DNA from: Chondrus crispus
Taxonomy: Eukaryota > Rhodophyta > Florideophyceae > Gigartinales > Gigartinaceae
Direction of reading: 5' to 3'
DNA: 64,000 nucleotides
Assembly: GCF_000350225.1 (NCBI RefSeq)
Contig: NW_005179124.1
Coordinates: forward strand, 1 to 64,000
Shown: positions 42,045 through 52,247 of the stretch, in pieces
How the letters are laid out: the number at the start of each line of letters is the position of its first letter
How positions within the stretch are numbered: position 1 is the first letter of the stretch
Made by a program: the position numbers and the translations under genes
The notes under the pieces: model-generated
Database searches by the model: none
Told to the model about the DNA's origin: nothing
What the model saw: the letters and a program-made list of their open reading frames with translations, nothing else

Positions 42045-45000
42045 CTCCTTCTCAGCACCACTGCCACCAGCACCCAGATCGATCCCGATTAAACCAGCCA
42101 ACTTATGATGGGATTGTCGGCCCAAACCTTTCGTTAGAATGTCAGCCAAGTTATCCACAGACGGCACATATTCCAGCACAATGTCCCCTTGCTCGACTTT
42201 TTCCCTGATAAAGTGATAGTAGATGGAGATGTGTTTAGAGGCCTCGGTCAATCGAGCCTCTCGCGCCATTTGTAATGCAGTCTGGTTGTCCCCGTTTAGA
42301 CAAACCACTCCACTAGCAACCAGGCCAACGTCAGCCGCCAAATTCTTAAGCCAGATTACCTCGCGCGCAGCAGTTGAGAGGGCCACGTATTCTGCCTCAC
42401 TGGTAGACAGAGCCACTATGGTCTGTTTCTTGGACCTCCAAGAAATCCCACCAGCTGCCAATTGGAATAAATATCCAGTGGTGGACTTTCTGTCTGTGTG
42501 GTCTCCGGCGAAATCCGAGTCCACATATCCAACTACGGCATGCCCAGCGCCCGCATGATACGTGATACCTTTCTCCCGTGTACCCTTTAGGTACCTTAGG
42601 ACCCGCTTCGCAGCTACCCAGTGCAACGTCCTCCGTGCAGAACAAAAGCGCGCCAGACGTCCGACAGCGAACGAGATGTCCGGTCGGACCGTGTTCGCCA
42701 AATATAGAAGCACGCCGATCAGTTCCGAGTACGGCCCTTCAAATGGCTCACCATCTTCGTCCAGTTCAACCCTTACACCGCTGGCGACTGGGGTCTGCAC
42801 GGAATTTGCATCTGCCATAGAAAAACGTGGTAATGTCGAGTCAATAAGCGGTTGGTTCGCAATTCTTAGAGTCCCAGATCCCTCGCTATGATTAACGCAC
42901 ATTCCCAGAAATTTCGTGATGAAGTCCTCTACACGAAGCTCAACCTGTGCCCCCATTTGAGCCGCCACCAAGCGTAGGATTTTCTCACATTTGCCAACAA
43001 TTAGCATGTCATCGACATAGGCCACAATTATGGTCAAACCGCCATCTTTTTCCAATCGAGTGTATAACGATTCGCCATAATTGCTTTTGACAAATCCCAG
43101 CGTCGAGACCAATTTGCACAATACCTCATTCCAGGCGCGTGCCGCCTGCCGTAACCCATATAGCGCCTTGGGGAGTCGCATCACCTTCTGCTTCTGCCCC
43201 TCAGTAATGAAACCTTCCGGCTGAGCAACGTAGAGCTCCTCCTGAAGGTCATTATTCAGGAAGGCGAACTTGACATCTACTTGCAGCATCTTCAGCCGAC
43301 GCTGCACCACCAAGGCCAGAACCATCCGTAGCGTAGTATACTTAATTACAGGCGCATAGATCTCGCCAAAATCTGATCCCGCCTTTTTTGAGAACCCTTT
43401 AGCGACCAATCGGGCCTTGTGCCGCTCGATAAAACCATTAGCTTTCCTCTTCACCTGATAGACCCAGCGGGTAGCGATTACCTTCTTCCCTACAGGCAGT
43501 TCGGATAGTGACCAAACACCCTTTTGGTTAATGGTTCGGATCTCGTCCTCCATCGCCTCGCGCCATTTTCTGTGGTCTGATTGTCCAATTGCCTCTTTGT
43601 ACGAGCGCGGATCTTCCAGGAATTGGTCGCCGCCCGTCACCATCATGGCCTCGCCTCTTTTGCCACACCGTTCGGGCTCCCTAGTTATCCGGTTTGAACG
43701 CCGCACATTCGGGCAATGTGTGAGGGCTTCCAATTGGTCCGACGTCATTGGCGCCAATTCCTCCGTAGGTACTACGAGTGGTTGTTCCACTTCTTCACCT
43801 GTCCGATTAGTGTCTGTGGTATAACCCCAAACGGAAATTAGATTAGGATTGGATCAGGGACAGTAAGGCAACGAGCCTTACAGCCATGCGCGCGCACACG
43901 TGTCCTCCATGTGTACGGGACGCGTACTACACATGAACTGTCAGCCCCGCCGGCTGACAACGTTACAGTGTCGGTAGACCGGCACTGCTGTAGAGTTATG
44001 ATAGACTACAATGTACATTAAATATGAGCGGACCGCCGGCGGTGGAGGACGACAAGCACGGACTTGTCAAGGATCCTCCACCTTGGGCCGCCCGCTTACT
44101 TTTAGGTACTTCCGTCCGTTTTACCTAGGAGTCGCACCGCGCGCGGGTTGAGGACGCGCGTAGCACGCCCACGAGCCGGCTCCGCCTCCGCCCGTCGGTA
44201 CTGGATCGTCACCCAGTACCGCTCCGGGGCGTCGAGGCGTAGAACTGCTCGCGCGTGCGCGCGTTCTCCCCGATCCCGCTCTACCACCGCTACCTCGAGC
44301 CTGTTCTCGGTACCGTGGGTGGGCCGTGCTTCTATCTTCCCGCCGATCGGGGTCTTTCCGAACTGTCAGTACTCACCCCCCTCGTCGTTGGGGGTGATTA
44401 TACTACAGTGTCCAATATCTCATTCGACTCCAGCGTGTCAGTCTCAACCTCATCCCTGATTGGCCCCTCAATGGTTCTGACATCTTTGGAGATCAAGATC
44501 CGGCCAGATTCAGGGATGTAGACACAGTATGCTCCTCCAAGATAGCCAACGATCATACCCTTACGGGCCTGGCTGGCGAATTTTCCTTCCCTGAACTGGC
44601 TGGGTATGTTGACGAAAGCTGTACAACCAACTTCCCTCAGGTTCGATACATCCGGTTTGATCCCTCTCAGCGCTTCTATCGGAGTCACTGCTTTCCGCTG
44701 GCAGCCCTTGCTGAACATCCTATTGCGGATGTAGTTCGCGGTTGCCACTGCCTCAGCCCATAGACTTTTATAGTTAGGACCGAGCGGGTTTACCATCGCG
44801 CGCCCTTTGTCCAGTAGGGACCGATTAAGCCGTTCCGGTCGCCCATTGGACTCCGGCGAATACGGCGGGAATATTCCGGCATTATCCCAGAGTCCGTAAA
44901 CCAATAGTTGAGGCTCTTGGCGATGAATTCCCCGCCATTATCCATCCGGACCCGACGTACACGCGTGCGGTTCACTGCGATTGATTCAAGTTCGACGATC

Positions 45001-46622
45001 ATACTTTTCAGAGCCCAGCCGGTCTGGTCCTTACTCTGTACAAACCGTACAGCCGACACGGCAGAGGCATCATCGTATAGGGTCACGAAGTACCTCGCCT
45101 TGCCGACCGATGGGATTCCAATAGGTCCACATAAATCGCTGTGGACCAAATCCAGTGGCTCGCGCGAACTGCGGATTGATTTGTCAGCTGGCTTCCGGCT
45201 TTCCCGCGTAGACTTGTTCTCAAGACACACCTCACAATCCGACGTGAGATGGTCAGCTTGGTTACCCAGACCCTTAACCAATGGGGCTGTCTGAGTTATC
45301 GCTTTTTCCGGCGCATGGCCAAAACGTTTGTGCCAGTTGGGCCGATTTGTCGCGATGTACATTTTCCCCGGCAATTTTGAGTCAAATTTGGGAGCCAATA
45401 GCATCTCATATAGACCCAATTGCCCCTCTATGCCCTTCATCACAACCAGACCCGTGTCTTTCTCAGTTACCTGTACCACCCCAATGTTGTTCTCGCCAGT
45501 TTTAAAGGTGACCTCGAATCCCCTCTGCCGGATGCAGCTCACTGAAAGGAGATTAGTGGTCAGCTCCGGGACGTAGGCTACCTCGTCAATAGAGATTGTC
45601 CTCTGTGCCCCGTCCACCACCGCCGTGGATATCATGGTTCCAACTTTTAGGATCCTGACCACGGAGCCATCCCCCATTTCGACAGAGCCACCCGTCCCAC
45701 GGATGCTCGTCAATGACGAGATATTATTGGTCATGTGGCCGGTAGCCCCGGAATCCAGGACCCACTTGTCCTTCAGGATGTCATTTCCCGCCACGGTTGT
45801 AGCCATCAGCGAAAAATATGACATTGGATCTGGGTTGGCATTTCCCGCTCTCGACGGCCGGAACTTGCGCCTCTTCTGGCGCCCACCACCCCTTGGGTGA
45901 TTCTCTTTCCTGCCATCGAGTGCGGGGCAGTCCCTCTTGTATTGTCCCTGCTTACCGCAGTGGAAACAGGCGCCCTTAGGGTGTTTGTGATTCAGAGTAA
46001 ATGCCTTTTCCGCCCGTTGTTTTGGCGCCAGTTTCGTGCCGGACGGTTGCAGCTCAGCCTCTCTAGCGACTAGCATCGCCACCGCTTCGTGATGAGGCTT
46101 GCCGAGCTCACGGATAAGGTCCCGGGTCATAGCATACTGTGCCGGGAGGCCTCTTAACATAGTCCTAATTTTGTCTTCGTCTTTAAAAACTTGATCGGCG
46201 GCAGGCAATCGCTTCGCAAGCGATCCAACCCGATTGACGTAATGTGTCACCGACTCATCATCCTGCATGGAAACCAGGTGATAGCTGGTTAGCAGCGCGT
46301 TGATTGTGGCCTCTGCCGAGACATGGTACTTGTCCCGCAGCTCATTCTAGAGAGCCGCCGGGTCTTCAGTGTCCGTAGTCGATCCCAAACAGTGGTCGGT
46401 GACGGCCATTGTGATCGTGGACACAGCGTTCTGCGAGCGATGCAGAAACGCCAGACGCGCTTCCTCAGTAGAATCGGCCTTCGGGACCTCGTCCCCTGAA
46501 ACAATAGTCCAGTATTGCTTCGACATGAGAACAGTCTTCATGCGTCTTGCCCAAAGAAAGTAGTTGTCCCCATCAAGCAGTTCGACCCGAAACTTGGCCA
46601 ACTGCGATAAAACATCTGCCAT
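42039..46622 (-). pseudogene. copia 1 gag-pol
   Basis: Gag starts at ATG 46622 (MADVLSQLAKF, then the WARRMKTVLMS pattern of UBN2-type Gag). An in-frame TAG at 46347-46349 replaces a position where tryptophan is usual (AALxNELRDKY). The zinc knuckle CFHCGKQGQYKRDCP lies near 45960 and protease VLDSGATGHM near 45770. Integrase has HSDLCGP, RMDNGGEF and, after a frame change near 44870-44895, PYSPESNGRPERLN. A solo LTR is inserted after the integrase at 43815-44407. Reverse transcriptase (AYVDDMLIV near 43010) and RNase H (YVDSDFAGD, STSEAEYVAL, NGDNQTAL) follow to the stop at 42039. Without these three lesions it would be a complete copia polyprotein. Confidence 0.93.
43815..44407 (+). mobile_element. 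solo LTR of a related gypsy family
   Basis: 593 bp beginning TGTGGTATAAC and ending TACTACA, flanked by GTGTC at 43810-43814 and 44408-44412. It shares blocks in order with the 619-bp LTR: GATAGACTA, TGTACATTAAAT, GAGCGGACCG, GACAAGCACGGACTTGTC and a stem of C5/G5 at the end. It lies between the integrase and RT parts of copia 1, whose reading frame matches on both sides once it is discounted. LTR-LTR recombination is the usual origin of such solo LTRs. Confidence 0.93.
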
Positions 46623-46698
46623 TGCTCGACGCCCCGCGCACGCGCAATCGATTAGTTGAACAATTTCTTAGACTCGGGTAGTGCAGCGTTCGTAACTA

Positions 46699-46710
46699 GG
46701 CCCCATAACC
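46699..46710 (-). promoter_or_regulatory. primer-binding site of copia 1 (half tRNA-iMet)
   Basis: On the minus strand GGTTATGGGGCC follows the 5' LTR directly. It matches the copia-type primer site complementary to the anticodon region of initiator tRNA-Met (GGTTATGGGCCCAG) with one change. Confidence 0.75.
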
Positions 46711-47050
46711 TGTTAGAATCGTTACTCGAGTTGTGAAAAGGTTGTTTTCTTTTAGATTCAAGTTCAAGCTGCAACATATTATACCACCTTATGTACTACT
46801 TACAACCATGGTCGACAAGGTAGTCCATCATCCCTGGGATTGATGAACTCCATGAAATGTCACTATCTAAACTTGACATGCAATGTGGCCAGGCAACGTA
46901 GCCAGTCACGTACAGGAGAGTTGATTTCAACACGAAATCAACCTGTGCATGAAATCAATTCATGTGCAAAACCTCATGCCATGAAATCTTGGGTCACTGT
47001 AATGGTTATTCCGGGATTAGATGTGGTGGATGTAGCCGAATTACTCCACA
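46711..47050 (-). repeat. 5' LTR of copia 1
   Basis: 340 bp, the right-hand LTR on the + strand, followed by GGGAC at 47051-47055. Confidence 0.93.
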
Positions 47051-47154
47051 GGGACTGGGCATTGTTGCAGTACACTTGGAGGCATATGTGGCGAGGTCCC
47101 GAATAAGAGTTTGGCGTTTAGGGACCGACTGCATTTCAAGAGTGCCTTCAGTGA

Positions 47155-47390
47155 GAGGCTCACCTTGGCCTTGTCAAGTGCAAGCCGTTTATGGCTCAGA
47201 TGATGATCGCCTTCCAGATGCCGAGCTGCCTCTACTTGGTCACCAATTTTTACGAGGGCGGTGACCAGTTTTCCTTCGTTTGCTCCGACCACGAGCATGT
47301 GACAGAGAGCCAGGCGACCAGTATTATCTCCGAGGCCGTCGTTTCCCTGCAGGGCATGCACGAAATGGGCATTGTATGTTGTGACTGTTT
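47155..47390 (+). pseudogene. fragment of an AGC-type protein kinase
   Basis: An open stretch reads EAHLGLVKCKPF, then MIAFQMPSCLYLVTNFYEGGD, then TESQATSIISEAVVSLQGMHEMGIV. This aligns with the AGC-kinase run from the alpha-C/HPF segment through LYLV-x-x-Y-x-GGD to the E-helix and the strand before the catalytic HRD/YRD loop, which here reads CCD. Stops bound it on the left, the glycine loop and the rest of the catalytic lobe are missing, and the catalytic Arg is replaced. It lies 100 bp from the copia 1 right LTR. Confidence 0.6.
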
Positions 47391-47497
47391 ATTTCAGTTC
47401 TGGTCGGGATCCACCCAACGCATTTCTTCGTACGACTTTAGGACATATAAACTACGAACCGTTGCTATCTGATCCCTGGTACTCTTCAGACTCCTCT

Positions 47498-48662
47498 CTA
47501 TTTCTGAATGATCATGCCCTGCATTCGTGTCGAACGCTTTCGCGTGTGCATAGGCCATAATATTCTTGACGAAAAGTGGAGCAACCACTTGCCCATTTTT
47601 GTACTTCTCTCTAAATGCCCCAACGCAAACTGGAACTTCGAATCGAGGCGCTCGTCGAATAGCATACAGAGCACCAGGAAGACGTCATCACAGTATGACA
47701 ACTCCAAGTAGTGCATCATAAACCGTAGCATGTCGTCATTTGGTCCTCCAAGTAGCAAATTGTGAGATAATGACTCTGACCGAAGAGTGGTACCTGTACT
47801 TGTGCTGGCGACCTCCAATGCACCGCTACTCGTCAAAGCCCCATCGCCACTTTCTCGAATATGAATCGGAGGATCCCTAGACCCGTCTATACCTACATAA
47901 TTTACAGCGCTGCTTCCGTTGCCAAGCGGTTCCACATGCTTACCGTTCTCACCTTCGACAACTTGGCGCTGCAATGCCCCGCTGACATTTTGCGTACGCA
48001 CGACTACATGTGCACGTTCCGACGATCCCGTCAACAGCTGCTGACTAATTTCCAATGGGAAACCCACGTAGCCTGCCTCCTTGTTCGACAGATATTTGTA
48101 CTTTTTAATTGCTTCGACACAGACTGAGAGCGGCTCCCGCCACGAAAATGAGAGCACGCCAAGGCCACTCAACCACTTCAGCCACTCGATGAGGAGATTC
48201 ATCTCCGAGGTTGTCCGCGTCAAACAGGGAAATCTTCTGTAGCGGTAGACTTTCACTCGGGATTTGCATGCATCCGGAGTCGCCGCATCACACGTGCAAA
48301 TTCTTACAAGTTGAGAGGGATTTCCGAGAAGTCCTTGGATTTCGTAGGTTTTCTGGAGGGTCGTAGAGCGTTCATTCCTACCAAGCAAGTACTTGTCCTT
48401 AATTATGTCTTCAAAAACCTCCACAAATGGACCACTGCGCAATGAGAAAGGAATGAAATCGCGTTGCTCTCCCGGAACGAAAAAACTCCCACGTAACCTG
48501 AAAAGTACTCCTCTTGCGCGTTTCGGCGTTGCGCGCGATATCAGCGGTTTCTGGCAAGACAATGCGACGCTCGCGGATCTCGGCGCGTGGCATCAATTTT
48601 GGATGCCCTGAAGCGTCCGTCGGCTCCACGCGGTTAGTTTCTGCGCGTAGATGTGAACGCAT
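47498..48662 (-). CDS. hypothetical protein, start uncertain
   Basis: The minus frame 48562-47498 is open for 354 codons but has no ATG until SEMNLLIEWLKWLSG near 48200. An ATG at 48662 opens another frame overlapping its start, so either a frameshift or an intron near 48420-48560 would join them. Visible features: FVEVFEDIIKDKYLLGRNERS, a hydrophobic WLKWLSGLGVLSFSW stretch, YKYLSNKEAGYVGFPLEISQQLL, and a C-terminal hydrophobic run (YCDDVFLVLCMLF). No family recognised. Could be a live gene or the remains of one. Confidence 0.4.
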
Positions 48663-49336
48663 CTGCAGAATCAGGTCGCCAAATCTGATGAATCCATTGG
48701 GCTTCTAGAAGCCTATGCCGGTAACAGGGTGAGAAAAAGAAGAGGATGCGACTGGCTTACCTGCATCAGTAGGACTGGAACCCCGGAGGATTGATATTTG
48801 AATAATGGGAAGTGGTTCGGGAATGGCAAAGGTAGATATACAATTGAATCGAGAGAGCTGCTTTAAGTCTGCGTATCAATGCGTGACGGTGTGATGGCAC
48901 CGAAAAGCCACGCTAAATAGCGTAGCTTTTAACGTCAGAATTGGATAAAAGCGCGCCGTCCCTCGCCGGCCTTCGCGGCGAGGGAGAGCCACGAGACTTT
49001 CGTCATCACAGACGGATTGCACAGAAAAAAAACATGTGCGGTCATACGTTTGACTTTTTAAATGACTCGAGAGAGGGTAAACTTCGCCAGATCTATGTAA
49101 AAAATAGAGGCTACGGCATGATTTGAAATAGAGGTATACTCTCTAGAAGGGCACTGGGGGGGCCGGTACGTGTGAATTTACTGCGTATCGACACAGCAGG
49201 AATGATTTTGCACAGAACGTTTGCACCCTGAATTTTAATTGGCTGTGTCGGTAGAGTTACAGCGCACGTGGAGCTAGAGTTTCAGGGTTTGTTTGCGTCG
49301 CGTGCGGCAAGAGATAACTTTATTTAGTCGTCTCAG

Positions 49337-49358
49337 AACCGTCTTATGTAAGACGGTT
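49337..49358. repeat. 10-bp perfect inverted repeat with 2-nt spacer
   Basis: AACCGTCTTA-TG-TAAGACGGTT. A second hairpin, TACGCTG-TAAA-CAGCGTA, follows at 49364-49381. Confidence 0.85.
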
Positions 49359-50572
49359 ACTTTACGCTGTAAACAGCGTATGCAGCGACCCCTACCAAAA
49401 ACTCCGGGGAATTAACAACAGCAATGCACGTCACGGCAACCCTCTCAGTCCGAGTGGACCCCCTCAATTGGAAAACCGTCAAGAGCCATTTGGTGCGGGA
49501 GCGCGAATTCTTGTGGTAATTATACCTGCAATTGGTGGAAATTATATTGGCAATTTTAGATTTGCCTAATAATACTGAGCAAAATCAAAGAATTGTGCAT
49601 TGCTGGCATCTCCAAATATGTGCTCAAGACTCAAAAATGATTACTGTGGTACAGTCGGTAATTGTCGGAAGTGTACACCATATTATCTGAGTTCGATTTC
49701 TACAATAGCGAGGCAGCTGTTGAGAAGGGGTGTCAGGGAAGGCGGGGAGACAGTCAAAGAGACGCAGGGATGGGACGAGGAGGAGCGGGAAGCTAGTGAG
49801 AGTGCGCAGCGTTAATGTCGGGAGGATGGCGGACAGGGCGGGATAATACGCAAGTGGGTGCAATAATTGAAAGAGCACTGGGTCAGGTCAGGGGCGGGCG
49901 TAGGGGATGGGGTCTGGGAGTGGTTGGTTGTGGGGATTGTGTGTTGGGATTGTGTATTATGTTTATGCGTGCGAGAGTATCAGCAAAGCCCTCGAGATCG
50001 TATCGACGCTGCTCAGAAGCAGCAGAAGCAGCCGCGGCTGCAGCGCTCGGGAACGCCGTCGCCTCTCACGCAAAAGGCTGGCGCCGATGCGAGCGCTTCG
50101 GATAATTACTGGGACAGACATCGTATAGAAATTATGATGGCCAGTAGGAGAGTGATCCTGGCTTCATACAAGGGCGCCGCCACAGAGGACATCAAAACCA
50201 ATATTTCCAGGTGCTTTGCCCTCTTCCCGGGCACCCAGCGGCCCCTTATGGATCACCACTACAACGAGATCATCATGTCGGCAGGCGTGCCCAGCGGTCG
50301 CTATATGATTTTTTATGACCGAGTCTCATAATCCCTAATGAGACCGCTGTTTCCACTCTACCAGCTCGAAACGAATATATACCACCTAACTGTTCGTTTG
50401 TTTACTTGGATGCGCTTCCAGTGAATTTTGTTCGTCTTCCGGGGGAAAGAAAAGAGCCTCAACGTCCGTGCCCTACCACTACTTGTCTTCCAAATACGCC
50501 GCCGTTTCTGTGGGTGTTACCGGCCCATCCACTTCACTCAGATAATCTAAGAGAGACTCACGCGCTTTCAAA

Positions 50573-50628
50573 GTCCAGAATTGAAGGTCTTTGTGCTCGC
50601 ACGAGCACAAAGACCTTCAATTCTGGAC
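50573..50628. repeat. perfect 27-bp inverted repeat with 2-nt spacer
   Basis: 50573-50599 is reverse-complementary to 50602-50628, with CA between. Non-coding context. Confidence 0.95.
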
Positions 50629-51787
50629 AGCTGGTGCGAGCACCAGATCATCACCTCGAGGACCTTTTCCATACGTAAGCAATTTGTAAACAGCTCGATT
50701 AGCTGTAATGATATCTTCCAACTGAGCCATTTTTCCACAAAACCGAAAAGAATCGGCAAACCATTTCCAAAACGTTTGCGGATATTTTAGGCGAAACTAT
50801 AAACGTCCGTGCAAGTTTTGGAAAGACGTGGTCACAAGCATAACTGGACTTACAGTGACAGGTATTTCCCGTAGCGATTCCATCATGCTTCGTCCACTGT
50901 TGGCAGTGGCGCACCAATGATATTTAAACGAATAAAAATGCGCTACAACACGGCATACCAGGCGAGCTGAGTCATGGACGCAACACCAGGGGCAAAAATG
51001 AGACGGGGCCAGGGCCAGACGTCTCGGAGCGGATGACCGCGCAGGACCTATTCTCCTGATCGCGACTCTGACATCACACGAATCCGATCCCATGTAATGT
51101 CACTGCTGCTAGTTTTCCGCCGCTCACGGCTTTCTGGGTTATTTGAGTTACATATGGGTTCTTTGAGATAGCTCGACATGCCCACGTCTTTCTGAGCGAA
51201 TATGTCTGGTTTGATTCGGGCTCTCTTCCGTAATGAAAATGGAATACAGATGAGATGATCAAATGCAACAAGACAGCCCCACGAATCAGTGCCTCAGAGA
51301 TTATAACAACGCCAGAGTACAGCACAGACCTTGTGATTTTCTGTCGTGATTGAGGTCTTTCTAAATTCTCAGCAGTATTCTGTCCATGGCAATGTGAAGT
51401 TTCTTCTGCACTTCATAGCTATTCGTCCCATAATGGCGTTTTGAGGTTTCGAGGGATACGCTTGAATGCTATGCGAAAACTAGAGCTTTTATGGACAGGT
51501 TATAGTGCATTTTTCAAAGGTGCAGATAAGATCGTCAAATGGCCATGTCCAGCTTTCTAAATCTACCAAAACCAAAACGAAGGGGATTGAGTTCGTGATA
51601 ACAGGGGTACATAGCGCGCAACTCTTGATATCTCGCCGCCGATGCTGACGTGCATATTGAAGCACACATACAAAAGCTATTTTCAAAAATCGCATTGGAA
51701 CTACCTCAACGTAGCTTTCCATATTATTCCCACTGGTGTCCTGTTGGTCTTCCATCTGAAGAAATAACGAATTGCGCTTAAAATTAG

Positions 51788-52158
51788 TTGAGATGTGCCC
51801 AGCATGCTTAGGATTACGCAGGTGAAATGCACTAGGACTCTGGATGGAGCAAGGGAATGCTTCAGGACAGAACACTTGAATCACGGATAGTTTCGCACTG
51901 TAGAAAATCGCCCGATTGGGTAACAATATGTCTAGCGACCATTATGAAGTATCCAGGCCAGTCCCTGCCATTGCAACTGACCTGGACGTACTGTGTCGTC
52001 AGTTCGCAGGTTTATGACGACGGGATCAGTAGGATAGTATATATGTACTTCTATGCCCTACTCAAAGTAAAGGAGTCACCACACTACCTGAAGGTCCAAC
52101 ACCTCTGTTCCTCCTAAGGCCGTTGTTCCCCGTCCTAACAAGTCGTGCTGCGCCAAGT
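51788..52158 (+). repeat. 5' LTR of copia 2
   Basis: 371 bp from TTGAGATGTGCCC to the primer site. It includes a TATATAT box at 52038-52044. Confidence 0.9.
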
Positions 52159-52174
52159 GGTTATGGGCCCAGCG
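52159..52174 (+). promoter_or_regulatory. primer-binding site of copia 2 (half tRNA-iMet)
   Basis: GGTTATGGGCCCAGCG follows the LTR directly and is the same half-tRNA(iMet) primer site used by Drosophila copia. Confidence 0.9.
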
Positions 52175-52247
52175 CCAGCCACTCCCACATTCTTGTCGTC
52201 GTAATAGCCGGCAAAGATTTCAAGACGGGCTTACTTCAACACTCGTC

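Larger units (their letters stand above)
41705..47050 (-). mobile_element. Ty1/copia element 1, minus strand, inactive
   Basis: 5,346 bp with 340-bp LTRs (TGTT...AACA on the + strand at the left end) and a GGGAC duplication. It carries one gag-pol on the minus strand with a nonsense codon and a frameshift, and is interrupted by a 593-bp solo LTR plus its duplication. The LTRs differ at several positions (for example 41735-41760), so it is older than the gypsy insertion. Confidence 0.95.
48663..51787. other. long intergenic stretch with hairpins
   Basis: No convincing gene. Short hairpins occur at 48913-48926, 48962-48986, 49337-49358 and 49364-49381, and the 27-bp palindrome at 50573-50628. 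49720-50120 is G/A-rich with a Gln-rich pseudo-ORF. The minus frame just left of the copia 2 LTR (51640-51787) may be the continuation of the ORF cut by that element. Confidence 0.45.

Noticed and set aside
51489..51926. Minus ORF across the copia 2 5' LTR
   Set aside because: Mostly antisense LTR. Only the part left of 51788 may be real, and it is discussed with the interrupted ORF.
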